Shown: positions 1 through 5,219 of the stretch, in pieces
Layout of the letters: every line of letters begins with the position of its first letter
Numbering within the stretch: position 1 is the stretch's first letter
Assembly (NCBI GenBank): GCA_028284105.1
Contig: JANQSK010000479.1
Coordinates: 1-5,219, forward strand
DNA: 5,219 bases
From: Anaerolineae bacterium
GTDB lineage: Bacteria; Chloroflexota; Anaerolineae; Promineifilales; Promineifilaceae
Direction of reading: 5' to 3'
Translations under genes and position numbers: made by a program
The notes under the pieces: generated by a model
The model's input: the letters and a program-made list of their open reading frames with translations, nothing else
Databases searched by the model: none
What the model was told of the DNA's origin: nothing

Positions 1-523
1 TAGTTTGGATAATGGTCATGAATTAAGGTTCAGAGATATGCGCAAATTTGGTCGCGTCCATTTAGTACGAGACACGGCCGAATTTTTCCGAAAAATCGGC
101 CCTGAACCATTAGAAGATTCGTTTACAGTTGATGTATTGAAACAGCGCCTAAAAGGGCGTCGTCGCATCATGAAAACGACCCTTTTAGATCAACATGTCG
201 TGGCTGGTATAGGCAACATTTATGCAGACGAGGCTCTATTTTATTCTGGCATTCATCCGGAGCGACGTGCAGATGAGTTAAGCGAAGAAGATTTTGTCAA
301 CTTGCATACTGCTATTCGCAAAGTGCTCCAATTGGGCATCGAAAGAGAAGGGGCAAGCATCGATCTTTATGCTAAACCGGATGGCACACGCGGAGATATG
401 CAAAACGCTGTCGCTGTTTTTCGTCGAACGGGACAGCTCTGTAATCAATGTGAGCAATCAAATATTCAACGAAAGAAATTAAACGGCCGTAGTACTCATT
501 ATTGCCCCACTTGTCAAAGGTAA
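1..523 (+). CDS. mutM: Formamidopyrimidine-DNA glycosylase (Fpg/MutM), C-terminal part, 5' end cut by window edge
   Basis: Fpg is a bifunctional base-excision repair enzyme that removes 8-oxoguanine and formamidopyrimidines and nicks the abasic site. The frame is open to the left edge (an AGT codon at 2-4 precedes the TTG at 5), so that TTG is not a start. About 173 residues of a usual 270-285 are visible. The catalytic N-terminal Pro and Glu lie outside. Numbering from the TTG codon: LRFRDMRKFG (7-16) matches the DNA-intercalating Arg/Phe loop. LLDQHVVAGIGNIYADE (60-76) is the helix-two-turn-helix with its conserved Asn71. The C-terminal Cys4 zinc finger has C146, C149, C167 and C170, with GRST (161-164) carrying the beta-hairpin Arg. 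The GIGNIYADE motif and the finger ending CPTCQ favour Fpg over Nei. The C-terminus is intact, ending in TAA. The next gene starts 4 bases on. The promoter is outside the window. Confidence 0.95.
   Translation, partial: SLDNGHELRFRDMRKFGRVHLVRDTAEFFRKIGPEPLEDSFTVDVLKQRLKGRRRIMKTTLLDQHVVAGIGNIYADEALFYSGIHPERRADELSEEDFVNLHTAIRKVLQLGIEREGASIDLYAKPDGTRGDMQNAVAVFRRTGQLCNQCEQSNIQRKKLNGRSTHYCPTCQR
483..490. repeat. ACGGCCGT palindrome, copy 1 (in fpg)
   Basis: Exact 8-base palindrome inside the zinc-finger coding part of fpg, read as AAC GGC CGT (Asn-Gly-Arg). A one-mismatch relative, ACGGCCGA, lies at 74-81 in the same gene, read as ACG GCC GAA. Confidence 0.7.
516..520 (+). promoter_or_regulatory. 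Ribosome binding site (AAAGG) for the gene at 528
   Basis: AAAGG lies 7 bases before the ATG at 528 and sits inside the last codons of fpg, just before its TAA. The position supports the ATG at 528 as the true start. It also suggests that ribosomes finishing fpg can restart on the next gene (translational coupling). Confidence 0.6.
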
Positions 524-527
524 TCAT

Positions 528-1121
528 ATGCGCGAAGAAATTGAACTTATGCGTGTTGTACGCGTCCCTCCCATGGGAAAATTAGTTATAGAAATCAACG
601 GCAATCGTTACGAAAATCTATCCGACATCTCCGATGAACGTCTAAAAAGGAGAGTTATTACGGCCGTTGGCGAAATGATGGGATTAGCAGGAGGCTATCA
701 AGCTTTGGTTGATGCTGATGTTGCACCTCCCTTAGCCAATCAAACGCCTTCTGGCAAACTCCAACAAAAAGCAGCCGCACTTAAGGAGCAACAAGATCGC
801 TTCTTAGATCGCCTGGAACAAGAAAAAGATCGTCTATCCGCAACCGTCAATAAAACGCCGGTCAATATTCCAGAACCAACAATTACACCAGATTCTTCTG
901 TTCAACCTCCAACGCTAGTTGAACAAATTGATGAAGTGCTTCAAAGACATGTCGTTCGAAATGCAGAGTTTAACGGCCGTTCAATCCACCTCGTTCAAGG
1001 GCCTGAAGGAAATGTCCAAATTGAGGTAGATGGGGAAAAATTTAATCGCCCCAAAGACATTGCCGACAAAAATATTCAAATAATGATTAAAAAGGCGATA
1101 AAGGAGTGGGAAGCTTCCTAA
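528..1121 (+). CDS. Uncharacterised 197-residue protein with an internally duplicated domain, co-transcribed with fpg
   Basis: I do not recognise a named family. The protein looks soluble and cytoplasmic: no signal peptide or membrane segment. Three parts are visible. Residues about 8-50 contain IEINGNRYENLSDI, then a helix, followed by a GLAGGYQALVDADVAPPL stretch (52-69). Residues about 75-105 are a charged, Gln/Lys/Glu-rich probable helix or coiled coil, followed by a Pro/Thr-rich flexible linker (about 109-130). Residues about 150-195 repeat the first unit: IEVDGEKFNRPKDI, then a helix ending in AIKEW. Residues 21-50 and 165-194 align without gaps, with 8 of 30 identical and many conservative changes. 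The start is ATG with AAAGG 7 bases upstream, 4 bases after the fpg stop, so the two genes very likely share a transcript. A link to DNA repair is suggested only by position. Two ACGGCCGT palindromes lie inside. The gene itself is secure; its function is unknown. Confidence 0.85.
   Translation: MREEIELMRVVRVPPMGKLVIEINGNRYENLSDISDERLKRRVITAVGEMMGLAGGYQALVDADVAPPLANQTPSGKLQQKAAALKEQQDRFLDRLEQEKDRLSATVNKTPVNIPEPTITPDSSVQPPTLVEQIDEVLQRHVVRNAEFNGRSIHLVQGPEGNVQIEVDGEKFNRPKDIADKNIQIMIKKAIKEWEAS
660..667. repeat. ACGGCCGT palindrome, copy 2 (in the unknown gene)
   Basis: Exact copy inside the first repeat unit of the unknown protein, read as ACG GCC GTT (Thr-Ala-Val), a different frame from copy 1. 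Confidence 0.7.
973..980. repeat. ACGGCCGT palindrome, copy 3 (in the unknown gene)
   Basis: Exact copy, extended to the 10-base palindrome AACGGCCGTT at 972-981, read as AAC GGC CGT (Asn-Gly-Arg) at the start of the second repeat unit. It is not at the position equivalent to copy 2, so it does not come from the domain duplication. Confidence 0.7.
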
Positions 1122-1134
1122 AGTAGCGTTTAGG
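1109..1134. repeat. Overlapping palindromes at the convergent gene junction, possible weak bidirectional terminator
   Basis: CCTAAA at 1117-1122 and TTTAGG at 1129-1134 form a perfect 6-base stem with a 6-base loop. The arms contain both stop codons: TAA at 1119-1121 for the + strand gene and TTA at 1130-1132 (TAA on the - strand) for add. It overlaps a second perfect palindrome, GGAAGCTTCC, at 1109-1118. Only 8 bases separate the two genes, so any shared transcript end must lie about here or inside the coding ends. Neither strand has a T-run after the stem, so this is not a standard intrinsic terminator. Confidence 0.35.
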
Positions 1135-2191
1135 CAAATGTTTCTGGTTGTTGTAGAGGCAATAGATTTTCAAAATATTGAATCAACGCTTTCTTCTCGC
1201 TGTCAGGCAAAAAGGCAGCTTTGGCAGACGTTAAAGTCATATCACGTAACTTTGCATAGGTAATACCCAATTCATTGACCGCAATATCATATTCATCCGT
1301 CAAAGTGCAGTTGCTAACGGTAGGATCATCCGTGTTCAATGTAGCTGGCAACCCAACATCGAGCATATCTGCAAAAGGATGATGGCTCATTTGCATAACG
1401 ACGCCGGTCTGCAAATTACTAGTCAGACAAACTTCAAAAACGGGCTTTCGTTCTAAAACCATTCGCAACACCTTAGAATTTTCTAGCGCACGAATACCAT
1501 GCCCAATCCGATCCGCCCCTAATTTATCAAGTGCTTGAGCAACACCATAAGCACTTGCCCATTCACCAGCATGAATCGTGATACCAAGCCCTTCTTCTTT
1601 TGCTTCTTTGAAAAAAGGAATAAACGGTTCAGGAGGGTAACGGACCTCATCTCCTGCTAAATCAATACCTACGATGCCTTGGTCTTTTCGATCAACAGCA
1701 ACTCGCATAATCTTTTGCGCTTGTTCAAAAGGATCATGTCGTACGAGGGTAATAATTAAACCGACCTTGATATTAAAGAATTCAGCAGCTTCTTGAGAAG
1801 TTTCAATTACCCAATCCGTGACTTCATAGATGGGAAACCCATAAACTCTTGACAGAGCTTGAGGACTAAATCGTAATTCTAAATAGTGGATATTATCTTC
1901 TGCGGCATCTGCAACGGCTTCCCAGACAAAACGCTTGATAATTTCAGGAGTGCAATAAAATAGTCGAAGGACATGAAACTTACTTAAAAAGGCATCGCTG
2001 GTTTGAGGATCATCAGTAATTTGAACCTGCGGTCTTAACTCTTCAATTGTTTCTGCAGAAACATCAATATCATGCTTCTGAGCAACCTCAAATAACGTTT
2101 GAAGTCTTAAAGAGCCTTCCAAATGACGATGCAGGTCAATTTTTGGCATCGCATGTAAAACGTCGCGTGAAATCTTTTGATTAGTTTGCAA
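1130..2191 (-). CDS. add: Adenosine deaminase
   Basis: It converts adenosine (and deoxyadenosine) to inosine plus ammonia in cytoplasmic purine salvage. The 353 residues fit the family, which is usually 330-360. It is a metal-dependent TIM barrel of the amidohydrolase superfamily. Visible motifs: MPKIDLHRHLEGSLR (15-29) with zinc ligands H21 and H23; TIHAGE (205-210) with H207 and catalytic E210; RIGHG (228-232) with H231; NTDDP (286-290) with D288 and D289. CLTSNLQTG (255-263) matches the adenosine type; adenine deaminases usually have a CPLSN-like motif here, so that alternative is less likely. The start is chosen as TTG at 2191-2189: an in-frame TAA lies two codons before it, and residues about 8-15 resemble the segment before the first motif in relatives. 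An ATG at codon 15 (2149-2147) is the only internal ATG near the motif; neither has a strong Shine-Dalgarno. It lies 112 bases after the kinase gene on the same strand. Confidence 0.96.
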   Translation of the reverse strand: MQTNQKISRDVLHAMPKIDLHRHLEGSLRLQTLFEVAQKHDIDVSAETIEELRPQVQITDDPQTSDAFLSKFHVLRLFYCTPEIIKRFVWEAVADAAEDNIHYLELRFSPQALSRVYGFPIYEVTDWVIETSQEAAEFFNIKVGLIITLVRHDPFEQAQKIMRVAVDRKDQGIVGIDLAGDEVRYPPEPFIPFFKEAKEEGLGITIHAGEWASAYGVAQALDKLGADRIGHGIRALENSKVLRMVLERKPVFEVCLTSNLQTGVVMQMSHHPFADMLDVGLPATLNTDDPTVSNCTLTDEYDIAVNELGITYAKLRDMTLTSAKAAFLPDSEKKALIQYFENLLPLQQPETFA

Positions 2192-2303
2192 GAATGATTA
2201 ATCCAACTTTTTTACTAAACGAACCGTTACTATCCGTTATCTCTTTGAGACCAGCTACTCTCTGTTTTACATCTAAATACAACAATTTTACTATCACTTC
2301 AAA
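2192..2303 (-). promoter_or_regulatory. Kinase-add intergenic region with a 10-base-spaced direct repeat
   Basis: These 112 bases separate the kinase stop from the add start and could hold an add promoter or leader. On the - strand TAACGG occurs twice, at 2239-2234 and 2229-2224, exactly 10 bases apart (one helical turn) and about 33-50 bases before the TTG. That spacing would suit a direct-repeat operator. I could not find a convincing -35/-10 pair; a TAAAAT-like hexamer near 2289 is the closest. The region before the start codon is A/T-rich with only a weak GGA as ribosome binding site. Confidence 0.3.
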
Positions 2304-2320
2304 TTATGAAATAGAAGTGA
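2294..2320 (-). repeat. Inverted repeat spanning the histidine kinase stop codon
   Basis: TCACTTC at 2294-2300 and GAAGTGA at 2314-2320 form a 7-base perfect stem, extendable by one G-U pair in the - strand transcript, with a 13-base loop. The kinase stop (2306-2304) lies in the loop. There is no U-run after it, so it may be a weak 3'-end or stability element, or chance. Confidence 0.3.
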
Positions 2321-5219
2321 CGGCTTTTATCGCATCATCTTCTTTATATTTAGGCAATTGGAAGGTAAATGAGCTACCTTTTTTCACTTCGCTTTCCACC
2401 CAAATTTTCCCATTATGGGCATCAATAATCCGCTTTACAATGGCTAACCCGATACCAGTTCCGCCAAATCGACGGCTTGCTGACCCGTCAATTTGATAAA
2501 ATCTATCGAAAATCCGTTTGTGCTTATCTGGTGAAATTCCAATACCTTCATCAGTTACGGCAACGGTTACTAAGTCTTCACTTTCCTCAAGCAAGATGTG
2601 AATTGTACCCCCATTTGGACTAAACTTCATCGCGTTACCAATAAGGTTGTCGATCACTTGATTGATTCGACCTCTATCAATGATAACCATGCCCTCTTCG
2701 GTGGGCAAAACATAATCGATAGATAATCCTTTTTGAGAAGCAATCATTTGATGAGACCCAACGGCCGTTTCTAAGAAATGACGCATTGAAGTTTTTTCAC
2801 GCTTTAAGTTGCCAGAGTTGATCTTCTGAAGCGTAATAATATCGTCAATGATGCGGGTAATATCATTCGTTTTATCAGAAATAATGGTTAGTGCACTTTG
2901 TTGTTCCTCATTCATCAACCCCATTTCGCCATCCATCAGCAAATCAACATACCCTTTCACAAAGGTTAGCGGAGTGCGTAGCTCATGAGAAACATTTTGA
3001 ACCAACTCATCCTTTAAGCGATCGCTTAGTTTCAACTCTTCATAGGCAATCTCTAATTCAGTTGCCCGAGCTTCACTTTCTTCAAACAATCGGGCATTTG
3101 AAATAGCAATACTTACCTGAGCAGCAGCAATTGTCATCAGTTGAATATCTGAATCAAGGAAAGCATTCGGTTTATCACTATCAATTGTGAGCGTGCCCAC
3201 AGCTTTATCTCGAACAACTAAAGGCAACACTAATAAACTACGAACCACTTCATCAAAAAAGATAAAATCTGGTTCAGCCTGTGTGTCTTGGATATAAACT
3301 AGCTCTCGGCTTTTAACCACTTGGCCAGAAATACTATCGTCCATTGCCATTCGCGTGTTAACAAATTCGGTATCAATCCCATCAGCAGCTTTCAAGATGA
3401 GCTCTTGCTTGTTTCCCGACAACATAATAATGGTGCTAGCACGTGCGTTCATTAAACCACGCAATATTTGAACTGTCGTTTGAAGTACAGGCGAAAGTTT
3501 CAAATCGCTAGTCACTTGCTTAGCCATATCCACTAAAGCAGACATATCTCTAAGGCTCCGTTGTGAGTCAGCATATAAACTAGCGTTTCGAACAGCAACA
3601 GCTGCCTGTTCTGCCAAAAGGTTTAACAATAACAATTCATCATCTGTAAAGGTATGAGGATGAAGGTATGTCATCGTAAACGCGCCGAGCACCTCTTCAC
3701 CATATTTCAAAGGGAATCCAGCAATGGCATAAATCCCCCAAGCTTGTGACTCGGGTGATTGATAATATTCATGTTCAGCAGCGTTATTAATGACAATGGG
3801 TTGACCTTGTTGCACGACCGATGCCGTGAGACCTTTACCATTGGCACGTGGCTTCGTAACTGCGGCGGCCCGGCGACCATCTCGCCATAATGCAGAACCT
3901 TCGGTAAATTGTTTGGTTTTTTGATCGTAGAGAAAAATGTGGAGATTGGTGGCATCAATTAGCTTGAGGGCAGATTCTGTAATCGTATCCAATACAGCCC
4001 TAAGCTGTAATGGTGAGTTTAATTTTAAAACGATCTCATGAAAGGTAGATAGCTCATCAATTCGGCGTTGCGCCTGGCCATAAAGCCGAGAGTGTTCAAT
4101 GGCCACGGCCGCTTGACCCGATAAATTCTGTGCTAAACGCAGTTGTCGATCGCTATATGTTTTTGGTTCGTCAATTTGACCCATCGCTAATAACCCCATT
4201 ACAAGTTCACGGCGAACAAGTGGAACAAGCATCATCGATTTCAGCTTGGCTGCATCGAGCAACTCTTGCTCTTCTTCCGATTCGATTTCGTCCGACCGTA
4301 AAATAATGATTTGCCGAGTTTCTAATACATTTTGGATGAGTTGAAAATTTTCTAAACCTTGTACGATACCCAACCCAACCTGCAGATTTTCTTGATTACT
4401 TTGATTAAACTCTGAATATTTACTTTTATGAGCAGCCAATAAAAACTGTGTGGCAACATTATCCCAAACAAAGATAGTACAACTATCGAGTTGAAGGGCA
4501 TTTACCATTTCAGTAGAGACTGTTTGAAGAACGGCTTTTTGATCAAGATTTGCAGTCATGGTTGCGCTGGCCTGGTGGAGCGTCCCTAATTCCAAGAGCT
4601 GTTGTTGGGTCTGTTGAAAGAGCTGCGCGTTTTGGATGGCAACACCGGCATGGGTTGCGAGACTAGATACGATCCACTCACTATGCGTATCAAAAGCATT
4701 TTTTAATTCACTTTCAATTATAAGGATACCCAGCAATCTTTTTCCTGCAAGCAGCGGTGCTGCAAGCCATGACTGAATTTTTTGATGATGGCTTTGTTTT
4801 TGCCATTCTGGTTCTTTTTCTACGTCAGAAAAATAGAGTATTTCTTTTGTTTTTATGACCTTTTCTATCCAAGGATGGCCATCCCAAATTTCTCTGAACG
4901 CTTTGTTTGAAATTTTTAAAGGTTCTTGATCATCCCCTCGCCCAAAAACGTATTCAATATTTTGACCAGAGATTAATATTGTCCACGCCTGGCGATATCG
5001 AATAACTTTTTGAAGCGAAATCAGAAGCTGATCAGCAACTTCATCTTTTTCAAGTGAGGTGCTAATATCTCCAATCGCCTCTCGAAGTGAAACGGCCGTT
5101 TCGAAATCACGCTCACCAATATCAACCAACGCCCGAGCATCAGAATAAAGCCGTGCATTTTTAATAGTGACACTTGCATGGGCTGCAATGGCTGACAATG
5201 TTTGATAATCGGATGCATT
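2304..5219 (-). CDS. Multi-GAF sensor histidine kinase, N-terminus cut by window edge
   Basis: A two-component sensor kinase that autophosphorylates on His and passes the phosphate to a response regulator; the signal is unknown. The frame is open to the right edge (971 residues seen), so the start lies outside. Numbering from the codon at 5219: tail of one GAF (1-25), then four whole GAF domains at about 57-202, 229-377, 407-547 and 575-710. Each ends in an A-N-A-x-L-[YF]-like signature and a helical linker (AIQNAQLF, AIEHSRLY, AVRNASLY, AISNARLF). HisKA follows (about 735-802) with H-box NVSHELRTPL, phospho-acceptor H745. HATPase_c (about 850-962) has N-box NLIGNAMKFS (N862), G1 DEGIGIS (D890), F-box RIFDRF and G2 GGTGIGL, all intact, so it should be active. 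No membrane segment or receiver domain is seen in this part, and no phytochrome-type chromophore Cys motif was evident. No regulator gene is downstream; add follows. Two ACGGCCGT palindromes lie inside. Confidence 0.96.
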   Translation of the reverse strand, partial: NASDYQTLSAIAAHASVTIKNARLYSDARALVDIGERDFETAVSLREAIGDISTSLEKDEVADQLLISLQKVIRYRQAWTILISGQNIEYVFGRGDDQEPLKISNKAFREIWDGHPWIEKVIKTKEILYFSDVEKEPEWQKQSHHQKIQSWLAAPLLAGKRLLGILIIESELKNAFDTHSEWIVSSLATHAGVAIQNAQLFQQTQQQLLELGTLHQASATMTANLDQKAVLQTVSTEMVNALQLDSCTIFVWDNVATQFLLAAHKSKYSEFNQSNQENLQVGLGIVQGLENFQLIQNVLETRQIIILRSDEIESEEEQELLDAAKLKSMMLVPLVRRELVMGLLAMGQIDEPKTYSDRQLRLAQNLSGQAAVAIEHSRLYGQAQRRIDELSTFHEIVLKLNSPLQLRAVLDTITESALKLIDATNLHIFLYDQKTKQFTEGSALWRDGRRAAAVTKPRANGKGLTASVVQQGQPIVINNAAEHEYYQSPESQAWGIYAIAGFPLKYGEEVLGAFTMTYLHPHTFTDDELLLLNLLAEQAAVAVRNASLYADSQRSLRDMSALVDMAKQVTSDLKLSPVLQTTVQILRGLMNARASTIIMLSGNKQELILKAADGIDTEFVNTRMAMDDSISGQVVKSRELVYIQDTQAEPDFIFFDEVVRSLLVLPLVVRDKAVGTLTIDSDKPNAFLDSDIQLMTIAAAQVSIAISNARLFEESEARATELEIAYEELKLSDRLKDELVQNVSHELRTPLTFVKGYVDLLMDGEMGLMNEEQQSALTIISDKTNDITRIIDDIITLQKINSGNLKREKTSMRHFLETAVGSHQMIASQKGLSIDYVLPTEEGMVIIDRGRINQVIDNLIGNAMKFSPNGGTIHILLEESEDLVTVAVTDEGIGISPDKHKRIFDRFYQIDGSASRRFGGTGIGLAIVKRIIDAHNGKIWVESEVKKGSSFTFQLPKYKEDDAIKAVTSIS
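2761..2768. repeat. ACGGCCGT palindrome, copy 4 (in the kinase)
   Basis: Exact copy, extended to AACGGCCGTT at 2760-2769. It lies between the HisKA and HATPase_c coding parts and is read on the - strand as ACG GCC GTT (Thr-Ala-Val). A one-mismatch relative, ACGGCCGC, lies at 4105-4112 in the same gene. Confidence 0.7.
5092..5099. repeat. ACGGCCGT palindrome, copy 5 (in the kinase)
   Basis: Exact copy, extended to AACGGCCGTT at 5091-5100. It lies in the linker before the first whole GAF domain and is read on the - strand as ACG GCC GTT. It shares the 12-base stretch GAAACGGCCGTT with copy 4, although the protein regions are unrelated. Confidence 0.7.

Noticed and set aside
5..523. fpg as a complete short gene starting at the TTG at 5
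   Set aside because: The frame is open to the window edge and the protein would lack the catalytic N-terminus, so it is a gene cut by the window, not a truncated gene.
2194..2496. A 100-codon open frame on the + strand, starting 2 bases from the add start
   Set aside because: Most of it is antisense to the conserved HATPase_c end of the kinase, it has no clear ribosome binding site, and its composition looks like a shadow of that gene.
3015..3028. A 14-base perfect palindrome containing GCGATCGC, the cyanobacterial HIP1 core
   Set aside because: It occurs once only, and about 0.3 palindromes of this length are expected by chance in a window this size; it encodes an ordinary Ser-Asp-Arg stretch before the H-box.
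2891..3106. A 71-codon + strand open frame opposite the HisKA region
   Set aside because: It lies fully inside the kinase coding sequence on the other strand and shows no independent coding signal.
3707..3958. An 83-codon - strand open frame inside the kinase
   Set aside because: It is an out-of-frame overlap of the third whole GAF domain; the kinase frame is intact and conserved.

Overview
The window holds four protein-coding genes in two convergent pairs. There is no RNA gene, CRISPR array or recognisable mobile element. Coding density is very high. G+C is about 40-43% from a few hand-counted lines. The large multi-GAF histidine kinase, the style of the Fpg C-terminus and the otherwise unrecognised protein after fpg suggest a Chloroflexota (Anaerolineae-like) bacterium. 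That assignment is inference from protein style only and is moderately uncertain.

Left part, + strand: the C-terminal two thirds of formamidopyrimidine-DNA glycosylase (Fpg/MutM) enters from the left edge. Four bases later comes a 197-residue protein of unknown function. It has two diverged copies of a small beta-beta-alpha-like unit separated by a charged helix and a Pro/Thr-rich linker. Tight spacing and a ribosome binding site inside the end of fpg indicate one transcript.

Middle and right part, - strand: a very large sensor histidine kinase enters from the right edge. It shows four whole GAF domains, the tail of a fifth, then HisKA and HATPase_c. After a 112-base gap comes adenosine deaminase (Add) with a complete catalytic residue set and a TTG start. 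No response regulator is in view, so the kinase may be an orphan or its partner may lie beyond the right edge. The Add and unknown-protein genes converge with only 8 bases between their stop codons. A small inverted repeat covers both stops.

The most unusual signal is not a gene. The 8-base palindrome ACGGCCGT occurs five times, and its core CGGCCG seven times, in 5.2 kb of AT-leaning DNA. All copies lie inside coding sequence, in two reading frames and in three of the four genes. This recalls highly iterated palindromes such as cyanobacterial HIP1 (GCGATCGC). I see no defence, secretion or biosynthetic system here; the genes otherwise look like ordinary chromosomal housekeeping and signalling.
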